Below, piece by piece: positions 53,386 to 61,941 of a stretch of 64,000 nt of DNA. The notes beneath the pieces are model-generated. The model saw only the letters and a list, made by a program, of their open reading frames with translations. It did not search any database and was not told where the DNA came from. The translations under genes and the position numbers were made by a program. Origin of the DNA: Nocardia arthritidis (GTDB lineage: Bacteria > Actinomycetota > Actinomycetes > Mycobacteriales > Mycobacteriaceae); contig NZ_CP046172.1 in the NCBI RefSeq assembly GCF_011801145.1, forward strand, positions 9,920,001-9,984,000, in the 5' to 3' direction. How positions within the stretch are numbered: the first letter of the stretch is position 1; every line of letters starts with the position of its first letter.

Positions 53386-53409
53386 GGAGTACTTCCGTCG
53401 CGGTACTCC
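53386..53409. promoter_or_regulatory. Palindrome in the pirin/Nudix promoter region
   Basis: GGAGTAC-N10-GTACTCC, a perfect 7-bp inverted repeat, 46 bases upstream of the pirin start. Symmetry fits a dimeric regulator. No consensus is recognised. The rest of 53341-53612 holds no gene. Confidence 0.5.
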
Positions 53410-53612
53410 GAATTCCTAGTAAATTGTCCTGCACAGGGCATTTTACGCGAGCGACCTACGGGTGAACGCAAGGCGAGCAGTACCAACCGGTTCGTCGAAT
53501 CGCCGGTAGCGCGGGCGTGCACCGCGGCCCGCACCGGCGCCGCGGCCGCGCGCGGGCGCCGCGGCGTCGGCGTATCAGAATGGGGCACAACGGATCCGGA
53601 GGTGACGATCGC

Positions 53613-54080
53613 ATGCGACCCGAGGCGCTCGCGGGCATCGAGCGACAACTCCGCAACCAGGCGCGCCGAGACGGCATCTCGCACTTCGTAATCGGCGTCG
53701 CGGTATTCCGCGATCGGAAACTGCTGGTGGTGCGCCGAGTTCCGGACGACTACCACGGCGGCATGTACGAACTCCCCGGCGGCGGAGTCGAATCCGGCGA
53801 AACCTTCGCCGAATGCGTGGCGCGCGAACTACTGGAGGAGACCGGGTTACGGGTGCGGGAAATCGTCGAATTCCTGGGCGGTTTCGACTACGCGACCCGC
53901 ACCAAGGATCGGGTGCGCAAGTTCACCTATGTGGTCGAGGCGGAGCCGGGCGAGGTCGCGCTGGAACCCGGCGAACACGACGCGTTCGCCTGGATCGACG
54001 CGGGCGCCCTGTCGTCCCTGCCGATGGCGCCGGATATGCGCGAGGCGGTCAGCGTGCTGGTCAACAGCGCTCCGGGATGA
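53613..54080 (+). CDS. Nudix hydrolase
   Basis: A 155-residue pyrophosphohydrolase. The Nudix box GGVESGETFAECVARELLEE followed by TGL matches G-x5-E-x7-REU-x-EE-x-GU. Proteins of this family clean up oxidised or modified nucleoside diphosphates; specificity is not evident. ATG 53613 has GGAGG about ten bases upstream. It is followed by an MFS gene at 54148 on the same strand. Confidence 0.88.
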   Translation: MRPEALAGIERQLRNQARRDGISHFVIGVAVFRDRKLLVVRRVPDDYHGGMYELPGGGVESGETFAECVARELLEETGLRVREIVEFLGGFDYATRTKDRVRKFTYVVEAEPGEVALEPGEHDAFAWIDAGALSSLPMAPDMREAVSVLVNSAPG

Positions 54081-54147
54081 TCGCGCGGTGATTCCCGCCG
54101 ACTCGCGGTACCGGTGGTAACGGTCGGACACACGGTAGCCTCACGGC

Positions 54148-55482
54148 GTGTCCCTTGGTCGCCCCGACAGCTCCACCCCCGCGGACGAGCAATCCACATC
54201 GCTACGTGCGGCACTGCGCGGCCGGGGCGTCGCCAGATTGGCCATCGTGCGATTCACCGGACAGTTCGGCGACGGGATGTTCCAGGCGGCGCTTTCGGGG
54301 GCCATCCTCTTCAATCCGGAACGCCAGACCGACCCGCTGGCCATCGCCGCCGGATTCGCGGTGCTGTTGCTGCCGTATTCGCTGATCGGTCCCTATGCCG
54401 GTGCGTTGCTCGACCGGTGGGACCGGCGGACCGTGCTGCTGGTGGCCAATGTGCTGCGGGCCGTGCTGATCGCGGCGGTGGCGATCGGGCTGCTGGCCGG
54501 GGCCGGGGAGATACCGCTGCTGCTGCTCGCGCTCGCGGTGGTCGGCATCAGCCGCTTCGTCCTCGCCGGTGTTTCGGCGGCGCTGCCGCGGGTGCTGGAA
54601 CAGCACTGGCTGGTCGCCATGAACTCGGTGCTCGCCACGGTGTCGTCCGGCTGCGCGGGCGCCGGGGCCGCGATCTCGGTCGCGATCATCGGCGGGATCG
54701 GCGCGGGCGATTTCGCCTCGTCGGTCGCGGTCGCGGTCAGCGCGATCGGCTCGGTGCTCGGCGCGCTGGCCGCCGCAGGATTCGGCGCCCGGCAGCTCGG
54801 TCCGGAGCAGGGGAGTACCGCGACCGAGGGCACGCTGCGCGCGATCGCCACCGGCCTGCGCACCGGCGCGCGGGCGGTGTGGGAGTCGGGTGAGGTGACG
54901 ACGGCGATGATCGGCATCGGCACCCATCGAATCGTCTTCGGGCTCAACACCTTGATCATGGTGCTGGTGCTGCGCCAGGCGCCCGCCGAGGGCGCCGGGC
55001 TGAACAGCGGGCTGCTCGGTTTCGGCGTCGCCATCGGCTTCGTCGCGACGGGCATGCTGGTGGCCGCGGTGGTCGCGCCGCTGCTGATCCCGCGCCTCGG
55101 GCGGCCCAGGACGGTGCTCACCGGGCTGGTGTTGGCCACCCTGGTGCAGCTCACGCTGGTGACGGCCACCGCCGTCGCCAGCTCCGGCGCGCATCAGCTG
55201 CTGCTGGCGGGCGCGTTCCTGCTCGGGCTGGCCGGGCAGACGGTCAAGCTCACCGGCGATGCGACGCTGCAGGTCGATATCGACGACGATCGGCGCGGAC
55301 AGGTGTTCGCACTTCAAGACACCGTCTTCAACATGGCCTTCGTGGCGGCCATCGGGATCACCGCGCTGGTGATTCCGGCCAACGGCCGATCGCTGCCGGT
55401 GGTATTGGCCGGGGCCGCAATCTATTGCGGCGGAATGGCCGCCATCGCGTTGAACGGCAGGCGCCACCCGGTCACCAGGTGA
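54148..55482 (+). CDS. MFS transporter
   Basis: A 444-residue MFS protein with about 12 hydrophobic segments. The 2-3 loop is AGALLDRWDRRTVLLVAN, a motif A variant, and there is a cluster of Gly/Ala-rich helices later. The sequence resembles a conserved actinobacterial MFS group of unknown substrate. GTG start, no clear ribosome site. It is preceded by the Nudix gene, with a gap of 67 bases; it is not evidently related in function. Confidence 0.8.
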   Translation: MSLGRPDSSTPADEQSTSLRAALRGRGVARLAIVRFTGQFGDGMFQAALSGAILFNPERQTDPLAIAAGFAVLLLPYSLIGPYAGALLDRWDRRTVLLVANVLRAVLIAAVAIGLLAGAGEIPLLLLALAVVGISRFVLAGVSAALPRVLEQHWLVAMNSVLATVSSGCAGAGAAISVAIIGGIGAGDFASSVAVAVSAIGSVLGALAAAGFGARQLGPEQGSTATEGTLRAIATGLRTGARAVWESGEVTTAMIGIGTHRIVFGLNTLIMVLVLRQAPAEGAGLNSGLLGFGVAIGFVATGMLVAAVVAPLLIPRLGRPRTVLTGLVLATLVQLTLVTATAVASSGAHQLLLAGAFLLGLAGQTVKLTGDATLQVDIDDDRRGQVFALQDTVFNMAFVAAIGITALVIPANGRSLPVVLAGAAIYCGGMAAIALNGRRHPVTR

Positions 55483-55608
55483 GCGCGAATTGGTTTGCCG
55501 GGCCGGGCTTTTCCCACGAGCCGCCGAAATAATGCGATACCGATATGTGATTCGGTTCGTCCCTATCGTCCCGCATTTTCACGATCGATTCGGGTATGTT
55601 CACCAGCC

Positions 55609-57189
55609 ATGGGAACCCGTTGCGCACCGGCACTGTTCGGTGTGGTGCTCACCGGGATGCTCGCCCTGCCGTGCCCGGCGGCCGAGGCCGCACGACATCC
55701 CTGGGCGCCCCCACCGGTAAATAGTTGCGGCGAAACGGGTTTCGATCCGCTCAATCGCGAACCGGATCCGAGCCTGCCGCCACCGCCGATCATCCAGGTG
55801 CCGCCGACGATCGATATCCCGGTGCCGGTGCCCGAGCTCACCCCGGTGCCGGTGCCCGATCCGCCCCAGGACAACACCAGGATCGACGCCGAGCCGCTGC
55901 CCGAGGATCCGTGCCGGAATCCATGTCCCGACATCAGGGACACTCCGAAGCCGCCGGATCCGGACCCCGCACCCGACCCCGGCGGTCCCACCGGGTCGAG
56001 TTCCGGGTCCGGTTCGGGCTCCGGCACCGGCTCGTCGGACTCCGGATCCCCGATCAAGATTCCCAGCGTGCAGTTCCGGCCGGAGATCGAGCCGATCCCG
56101 ATTCCGGTGCCCGGCGGTCCCGGTGATCCGCCGCAGCCCGCGCCGCCGCAGGTGGTGCATCCGGCCGAACCCGGGCCGGTGAGCGAGCCGGTGCCGCCGC
56201 CGCGCGTCGATTCGGTCGATCTGGTCGGTCAGGTCACCGGGCACGGCTCGCAGAACCGCACCGATATGCGCTGGCAGGTGGACGGCACCGACCTCGGCAT
56301 CACCTGGGAGACCAAACCCGGCGAGATCGCGGTCATCTTCGGCGACACCTTCGGCGACGGCTGGGAGGCCGGCGGCGTCGGCGGACCGGACTGGCGCAGC
56401 AACGTCATCGGGTACAGCACCAACCGCGACCTGTCCAAGGGGCTGGTCATCGACAATATGGTGCAGAACAGCCGGTGCCACGCCGCCGAGCTGCTCGGCA
56501 GCCGCAAGATCAAGAACTGGGAGACCACCACCATCCCGACCTCCGGTTTCGCCCTCGGGAACCGGCAGTACCTGAGCTATATGTCGGTGAACCACTGGAG
56601 CCGGATCCCGGGCCTGTGGTCGACCAACTTCGGCGGCATCGCCTACTCCGACGACGACGGACGCACCTGGGTCAAGGATCAGCACGCCCACTGGGACAAC
56701 CTCTTCGGGCTCGGCCGGTTCCAGGTGGCGGCGATGGTGCCGCAGGGCGACTACGTGTACATGTTCGGCACGCCGAACGGGCGGGTCGGCGTGATCGGCC
56801 TGGCCAGGGTGCCCAAGGACGAGGTGCTGAACAAGTCCGCCTATCAGTACTGGGTGGGCGGCACCTGGGCGCCCGCCGCCGAAAACCTCGCGACGCCACT
56901 GGTTCCCGGCATCGCGAGCGAACTTTCGGTGCGCTACGACCAGGATTCCGGGCAGTGGCAGATGGTGTATCTGGATACCGCGCGCGGCACCATCGTGCTG
57001 CGCACTTCGGCTACGCCGCAAGGGATTTGGACCGATGAGGTGCCGCTGGTCGACACCTCGGACTATCCCAAGGCGTACGGCGGCTTCATCCACCCCTGGT
57101 CCACCGGTAAGGATCTGTACTTCACCATCTCGGCCTGGGACACCTACAACGTGTACCTCATGCACGCCCAATTGGATTCGGCGAACTGA
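55609..57189 (+). CDS. Secreted DUF4185 protein, candidate D-arabinan hydrolase
   Basis: A 526-residue secreted protein. After a signal peptide (ending near PAAEAA), a long Pro- and Ser/Gly-rich linker (about residues 28-195; runs such as PPPPIIQVPPTIDIPVPVPE and a GSSSGSGSGSGTGSS stretch) leads to a DUF4185 beta-propeller domain (residues about 205-525), including AVIFGDTFGDGWEAGG and AYSDDDGRTWVKDQ. DUF4185 members were shown in mycobacteria-related work to be endo-D-arabinofuranases (GH183) acting on arabinogalactan or lipoarabinomannan. The active-site acids are not assigned here. The linker would place the domain at the wall. ATG 55609 fits the signal peptide. Confidence 0.82.
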   Translation: MGTRCAPALFGVVLTGMLALPCPAAEAARHPWAPPPVNSCGETGFDPLNREPDPSLPPPPIIQVPPTIDIPVPVPELTPVPVPDPPQDNTRIDAEPLPEDPCRNPCPDIRDTPKPPDPDPAPDPGGPTGSSSGSGSGSGTGSSDSGSPIKIPSVQFRPEIEPIPIPVPGGPGDPPQPAPPQVVHPAEPGPVSEPVPPPRVDSVDLVGQVTGHGSQNRTDMRWQVDGTDLGITWETKPGEIAVIFGDTFGDGWEAGGVGGPDWRSNVIGYSTNRDLSKGLVIDNMVQNSRCHAAELLGSRKIKNWETTTIPTSGFALGNRQYLSYMSVNHWSRIPGLWSTNFGGIAYSDDDGRTWVKDQHAHWDNLFGLGRFQVAAMVPQGDYVYMFGTPNGRVGVIGLARVPKDEVLNKSAYQYWVGGTWAPAAENLATPLVPGIASELSVRYDQDSGQWQMVYLDTARGTIVLRTSATPQGIWTDEVPLVDTSDYPKAYGGFIHPWSTGKDLYFTISAWDTYNVYLMHAQLDSAN

Positions 57190-57190
57190 G

Positions 57191-57211
57191 CTGAGGCCCA
57201 CAGGGCCTCAG
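57191..57211. terminator. Terminator hairpin between DUF4185 gene and pxpC
   Basis: CTGAGGCCC-ACA-GGGCCTCAG: a perfect 9-bp stem one base after the DUF4185 stop and overlapping the pxpC stop codon (57208-57210). Probably bidirectional. Confidence 0.6.
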
Positions 57212-58062
57212 GCCCGGCGGAATTCGATGATCCGGCCGGGACGCGCCTGTGCGACCGCATCGATATCGGCGTCGGCCACCACCGCGATCACCGGATAGCC
57301 GCCGGTGATCGGGTGGTCGGCGAGGAAAATCACCGGCTGACCGCTCGGCGGCACCTGGATCGAGCCGAGCGCCATACCCTCGGTCGGCAGTTCGGCGTCG
57401 ATGGCGCGGCGCAGCGGCGGACCCGACCGGCGGTCCAGCCGGGCGCCGATCCGGTCGGTATCGGTGGACACCACCCACCGGCCCGCGAAAAGCGTTGCGG
57501 CATCGGCGAACCAGTCGTCCCGCGGGCCGAGGTGCGCGCCGATGATCAGCGGTTCCATCGAAGGCGCAGGCACCGGGGCGAATTCGACGATGGGCATGGT
57601 GCGCGGCGGTGGGCCGACCGGCAATCGGACGCCTGGGCGCAGCGGCTCCGGGCCCAGGCCGGAAAGGGTGTCGCGGCTGCGGGATCCGAGCACCGGAGCC
57701 ACGTCGATACCGCCGCGCACCGCGACGTAGCTGCGCAGCCCGCTCGCGCTCAGCGCGAGCCGCAGCACCTGGCCTTCCGCCAATTCCAGCACGCTGGCAT
57801 GACCCACCGGGGTGCCATCGATGGACGCCTGTGCCTGCGCGCCGGTCACCGCGACGGTGACGTGCCGTTCGGCGCGCAGCGCCAATCCGCCTAGGAGCAC
57901 CTCGATTCCGGCGAATTCCTCCGGATTCCCGACCAGGCGATTGGCGAGGCGCAGCGAGCCGCGGTCGGCCGCGCCCGCTGGACCGACGCCGGAATCGAAC
58001 CAGCCGGGACGGCCCAGATCCTGGATGGTGGCCAGCGGTCCGACCTGCTCGACGACGATCAT
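57208..58062 (-). CDS. pxpC: 5-oxoprolinase subunit C
   Basis: A 284-residue biotin-dependent-carboxyltransferase-like subunit of the ATP-dependent 5-oxoprolinase. Seen: VEQVGPLATIQDLGRPGWFD at the start, and GVGPAGAADRGSLRLANRLV as family signatures. With PxpA and PxpB it hydrolyses 5-oxoproline (pyroglutamate) to glutamate. ATG 58062 overlaps the pxpB stop (TGATG), so it is translationally coupled. A longer frame from 58335 is rejected because it would run inside pxpB. Confidence 0.9.
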   Translation of the reverse strand: MIVVEQVGPLATIQDLGRPGWFDSGVGPAGAADRGSLRLANRLVGNPEEFAGIEVLLGGLALRAERHVTVAVTGAQAQASIDGTPVGHASVLELAEGQVLRLALSASGLRSYVAVRGGIDVAPVLGSRSRDTLSGLGPEPLRPGVRLPVGPPPRTMPIVEFAPVPAPSMEPLIIGAHLGPRDDWFADAATLFAGRWVVSTDTDRIGARLDRRSGPPLRRAIDAELPTEGMALGSIQVPPSGQPVIFLADHPITGGYPVIAVVADADIDAVAQARPGRIIEFRRA

Positions 58063-58763
58063 CACCGCACCGCCTCGAAGCGCACCGCGGCACCCGCCCG
58101 GACAAGTGCGGGCGGATCTCGTTCCACATCCCACATGGTGAGTTCCGTGGTGCCGATGAGCTGCCAGCCGCCCGGGGTGCTGCGCGGATAGACGGCGCTG
58201 AAACCGCCTGCCAGCGCGACGGATCCGGCCGGGATCGCGGTCCGCGACTGGGCGCGCCGCGGCACGGTGAGCCTGCCGTCGGGGGATTCCAGATAGCCGA
58301 ATCCGGGTGCGAAACCGACGAAGGCGCAGCGCCACACCGTACCGGTGTGCGCGGCAATCACTTCCGCGGTGGTCATGCCGAGGTGTGCGGCGACATCGGC
58401 CAGATCAGCGCCGTCATAGCGGACCGGTATCAGCACGGGCTCGTCGGCAAAATCATTGCGCGCCACTGTTTCACGGGAAACATCGGCCGAATCCCGCGTT
58501 CCCGCCGCCGTATCCAGGCGATGGAGCAGTTCCTTGCGGACCGGTTCGGCGGCCTGCGGCGAAACCAGCGTCACCAGAATGGTTTCCGAGGCGGGCAGGA
58601 TATCGGCGACGCCGGTGACGGGTTCCCGGCGCAGCCGGTCGGCCAGCAGCGTCGTCGTCGCATGATCCGGTGGGGTGAGCAATAGCGCGCGATCACCGGC
58701 AGCGCGAATCAGCCGAGCCGGGTCGAGCCGGGTCGGCGGGCCCTTCGGGGCCGGATCCGTCAT
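58062..58763 (-). CDS. pxpB: 5-oxoprolinase subunit B
   Basis: A 233-residue subunit with the allophanate-hydrolase subunit-1 fold. Family features are FVGFAPGFGYLESPDGRL and PRSTPGGWQLIGTTELTMWD. PxpB and PxpC form the kinase/carboxyltransferase-like half of 5-oxoprolinase. It follows pxpA at 87 bases, without a clear terminator between them, so all three are likely one transcript. The N-terminus carries a spacer with AGDRALLL. Confidence 0.9.
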   Translation of the reverse strand: MTDPAPKGPPTRLDPARLIRAAGDRALLLTPPDHATTTLLADRLRREPVTGVADILPASETILVTLVSPQAAEPVRKELLHRLDTAAGTRDSADVSRETVARNDFADEPVLIPVRYDGADLADVAAHLGMTTAEVIAAHTGTVWRCAFVGFAPGFGYLESPDGRLTVPRRAQSRTAIPAGSVALAGGFSAVYPRSTPGGWQLIGTTELTMWDVERDPPALVRAGAAVRFEAVR

Positions 58764-58850
58764 CGCACCGCATCCATTACCGCAGCACCGGAGGTTATCC
58801 GGTGGTTCACCAACCGTGGGAGCAGATGGTACCGCGCGGAAAGCGGGACC

Positions 58851-59606
58851 TCACACGAAGGCTTCGACCGGAATCCCTGCCTCGGTGAGACTGCTGCGGA
58901 TCAGCCTCGCCATCTCCACCGCAGCCGGAGTATCGCCGTGCACACACAGGCTCGCCGCGGCGACCGTCACCTCACCCGAACCGTCGACGATCCGCGCGGT
59001 ACCCGACATCGCGATCGAAACCGCCTGCGCCACCGCCTCCTTCGTGTGCAGCACCGCGCCGGGCAGCTTGCGCGAGGCCAACAGACCCTCGGCGGTATAG
59101 GCCCGATCGGCGAAACCCTCGCCGACGAACCGGATCCCGGCCTCCTCGGCGGCCTTCGCCATATGCGTATCCGCCGGCCCGAGCAGGGCCAGCTCGCTGT
59201 CGAAATCGACCATCGCGCCCACCAGCGCGGCCGCGAGCCTGGGATCGCCCGCTGCCGAATGATAGAGCGCGCCATGCGGTTTCACGTATCGCACCCGATC
59301 GCCCGCGGCACGCGCGAAAACCTCCAGGCTGCCGATCTGGTACAACACCTCGTCACGCAGCTCGGCCGGTTCGATGGCGATCGCGCGTCTGCCGAAACCG
59401 GCCAGGTCGCGATGACCGACATGGGCGCCGATCCGGACGCCGCGCTCCACGGCGAGCGCACACGTGCGGCGCATGATCGACGGATCGCCCGCGTGGAAAC
59501 CACACGCGATATTGGCGCTGGTGACGATATCGAGCATGGCGGCGTCATCGCCCATGGTCCACGACCCGAAACCCTCACCGAGATCGCTATTGAGATCGAG
59601 CGGCAT
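58851..59606 (-). CDS. pxpA: 5-oxoprolinase subunit A (LamB/YcsF)
   Basis: A 251-residue LamB/YcsF protein. Signatures: LDLNSDLGEGFGSWTMGDDA, ANIACGFHAGDP, and YVKPHGALYH. It is the metal-dependent-like subunit that, with PxpBC, opens 5-oxoproline to glutamate and so scavenges the product of gamma-glutamyl metabolism and peptide cyclisation. The ATG follows AAGGAG. Gene order A-B-C matches the classical pxp operon. Confidence 0.92.
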   Translation of the reverse strand: MPLDLNSDLGEGFGSWTMGDDAAMLDIVTSANIACGFHAGDPSIMRRTCALAVERGVRIGAHVGHRDLAGFGRRAIAIEPAELRDEVLYQIGSLEVFARAAGDRVRYVKPHGALYHSAAGDPRLAAALVGAMVDFDSELALLGPADTHMAKAAEEAGIRFVGEGFADRAYTAEGLLASRKLPGAVLHTKEAVAQAVSIAMSGTARIVDGSGEVTVAAASLCVHGDTPAAVEMARLIRSSLTEAGIPVEAFV

Positions 59607-59735
59607 CGGGGCTCCTTTCTAAGACGCGAGGACTATCTCCAGACTGTCACGTCCGCGTCGGGTCGGCTTACCCGATCAGCATGTACGACCGGCGGTATTC
59701 GGCCGTCGCCGGGGGCGGGTCGAAATCCAGACTGC

Positions 59736-61250
59736 TCAACACGGGTAGACGTGCACTTCGGTCGCCTTCACCGCGAAAAAGACCGGCAGACCCGGCGCGA
59801 GATCCAATTCCGCGACGGCGGCGGGCGTCAGGTCGGCGGCCAGGCCGGGGGAGCCGTCGGGGTTGTCCGCGCCGCGCACCCTGATGATTCCGCCGCGATC
59901 GGTGAGTTCGGCGATCCGGATCCGGAAGGTATTGCGCGGGCTGCCTTCCGGCTGTTCACGATGCACCGCCACCGCCGAAGGCGCGAACACCGCGGCCGCC
60001 CGGCCGCCCCGGGTCAGCGCGCCGTCAATGCGTCCCAGCACTTCTACATCGTCGGCCACTACCGCGCCGACCTCGTCATTTCCGACCCCCGAACTGCTCG
60101 CGGCCGTGCCGACCAACAGGTTCACCCCCGCGACCCGCGCCGCGAACCCACTGCGGGGCCGCGTCAAAACCCTTGTGACTGGACCTGATTCGACCACGCG
60201 GCCCGACTCGATCACCACCAGACGATCGGCCAGCGTGAGCGCATCGATGATGTCATGGGTCACCAGCACCGCGCTGCGGGTCGCCCGCGAATGGCCGATT
60301 GTTCCGCGGCCCGCCACAGCCGTCGACCCGAATCCGTGCCCTGGCCGCACACCCGCACCGGCGGCGGTGTCGACCGATGACCCGATGCCACCCTGCGCCG
60401 CCAGCGACCCGAAACCATCCAGCGCCGAGCCACGCTGCGCTCGCGGATCGACACGGGTGTCGGCCGGTGATTCGTTGTGCTCACGCGCCGCAGCCGTCGA
60501 CCTGAGATCATTCGGCACCGAGCCGCGCCGCGCTCGCGCACCGGCAAGGATGTCGCCCAATGATCTGATTCGGTCCCATGCTGTAAGGCTCGGCCTGCCG
60601 ACAGCCCATGCGGCAGAGCTTGATTCGAAATCCAGCGGGTCGGCGTCAGGCCCGGCACCAGCCGCCGGATCGCGCAATACCCGGCGCAGCAGCGCCCGCA
60701 TCGCCGGTGCCACGGCGACATCCAGTGCCGCCATCGGCTCATCCAACAGAATGAGCCGCGGGCGTACGGCGAGTGCCCGCGCCAGCGCCACCCGCTGCGC
60801 CTGGCCGCCGGACAATTGTCCCGGTTTGCGCCGTGCCAACTCCACAGCGTCGACGGCGGCAAGCCATTCGTGCGCGACGGCCCGCGCGGTGCCCGCCCGC
60901 AGCCCGCCGCTGCGCGGCCCGAACGCCACATTCTGCGCCACCGTCAGATGCGGAAACAGCAGCGGTTCCTGCGCGAGCAGCGAGATCCCGCGCCGATGCG
61001 GCGGCACCGCAATCGATTTCCCGGTATCGGTCAGCGTCCGTCCACCGAGCCGCACCTGCCCGGCGTCGGGACGCACCAACCCGGCGATCACATCCAGCAG
61101 CGTCGACTTCCCGGCCCCATTGGGCCCGAGTACCGCGAGCACCTCACCCGCGCCCACCTCCAGCCGCACATCGAAATCCCGATCCGCCAGCCGCGCAACA
61201 ACTTCCAATCCGGCCCCGACCGCATTCGGGTCATCTGCCCGCCGCGTCAT
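59736..61250 (-). CDS. modC: Molybdate ABC ATPase with a repeat-containing insertion
   Basis: A 504-residue ATPase of the molybdate importer. Walker A GPNGAGKST (42-50), signature LSGGQAQRVALARA (146-159), Walker B LILLDEPMAALD (166-177) and H-loop VTHD (330-333, His332) are intact, and a C-terminal TOBE domain follows. Between Walker B and the H-loop lies a stretch of about 132 residues (194-325) rich in Gly, Ala, Arg and Asp, instead of about 10; it contains three degenerate 30-residue repeats. Typical ModC is about 350 residues. The reading frame stays open and downstream motifs are good, so it may be functional with a loop. ATG 61250 is chosen; ATG 61307 would extend it. A 691-base gap with a minisatellite separates it from modB. 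Confidence 0.85.
   Translation of the reverse strand: MTRRADDPNAVGAGLEVVARLADRDFDVRLEVGAGEVLAVLGPNGAGKSTLLDVIAGLVRPDAGQVRLGGRTLTDTGKSIAVPPHRRGISLLAQEPLLFPHLTVAQNVAFGPRSGGLRAGTARAVAHEWLAAVDAVELARRKPGQLSGGQAQRVALARALAVRPRLILLDEPMAALDVAVAPAMRALLRRVLRDPAAGAGPDADPLDFESSSAAWAVGRPSLTAWDRIRSLGDILAGARARRGSVPNDLRSTAAAREHNESPADTRVDPRAQRGSALDGFGSLAAQGGIGSSVDTAAGAGVRPGHGFGSTAVAGRGTIGHSRATRSAVLVTHDIIDALTLADRLVVIESGRVVESGPVTRVLTRPRSGFAARVAGVNLLVGTAASSSGVGNDEVGAVVADDVEVLGRIDGALTRGGRAAAVFAPSAVAVHREQPEGSPRNTFRIRIAELTDRGGIIRVRGADNPDGSPGLAADLTPAAVAELDLAPGLPVFFAVKATEVHVYPC
60291..60563 (-). repeat. Three degenerate 30-residue repeats inside modC
   Basis: Units begin SLGDILAGARARRGSVPNDL, SPADTRVDPRAQRGSALDGF and SSVDTAAGAGVRPGHGFGST, each about 30-31 residues (about 90 bp), and all align at a (R/G)GS..(D)..(G)(S/L)... 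core. They are older and more divergent than the 129-bp array in the modB-modC gap. Confidence 0.6.
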
Positions 61251-61397
61251 CGCCGACCACCAACCATCTGCCCCCGGTTCGTACCGAGCCCCGTTGACGC
61301 GGGCCATGGGCATACCCACACCGCCACGTCCATGAGTCGCCGTGGCTGCGCACCGACAGCACCACCCCGAACCAGCCCCTGGCTAGCCGAACTCCGA

Positions 61398-61757
61398 ATC
61401 CCGTTCGCATTGCGCCAATCCGGCAAGGGGGATCGCGCAAAGGCTGACCGATCGCCCCACCGGTGCACGGTCACCTCGCGCCACCGCCATGGCCAATCCA
61501 TCGACCAACCGCCGCATCGCCCAATCCCATTCGCATCACGCCAAGCCCACACAGAACGGGATCGCGCAACCGCTGACCAATGTCCCCACCGATGCACCGT
61601 CACCTCGCGCCACCGCCATGGCCGACCCATCAACCAACCGCCGCATCGCCCAATCCCATTCGCATCACGCCAAGCCCACACAGAACGGGATCGCGCAACC
61701 GCTGACCGATCCCGCCACCAATGCACCGTCATCTCGCGCCACCGCCATGGCCGACCC
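61398..61757. repeat. 129-bp minisatellite between modB and modC
   Basis: Three tandem copies in a gap with no recognised gene (61251-61941). The second and third begin CAATCCCATTCGCATCACGC at about 61522 and 61651, 129 bp apart; the first, from about 61398, is shorter by about three bases and more diverged. The unit is a multiple of three and both strands have open frames, so spurious proteins up to 248 residues appear. Highly similar copies suggest recent expansion. Confidence 0.8.
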
Positions 61758-61941
61758 GGCATCGACTGGCCGTTTCTCCCGATTTCTTTCGCGCCAGGCT
61801 TATTCGGCACGGCACCGGAATCAACGCTCATCGGTTGGCCGCACATCGCCGCGTTTACTTCCCGGCGATACCGGCGTCCCGTTATCCCACAGACGATTCC
61901 CGAATCGCATTCATGCGGCGTTGGTACCGCGAGTTCGAGAC

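Noticed and set aside
61398..61757. CRISPR array
   Set aside because: Copies are directly adjacent at 129 bp with no spacers of different sequence, and no cas gene is nearby.
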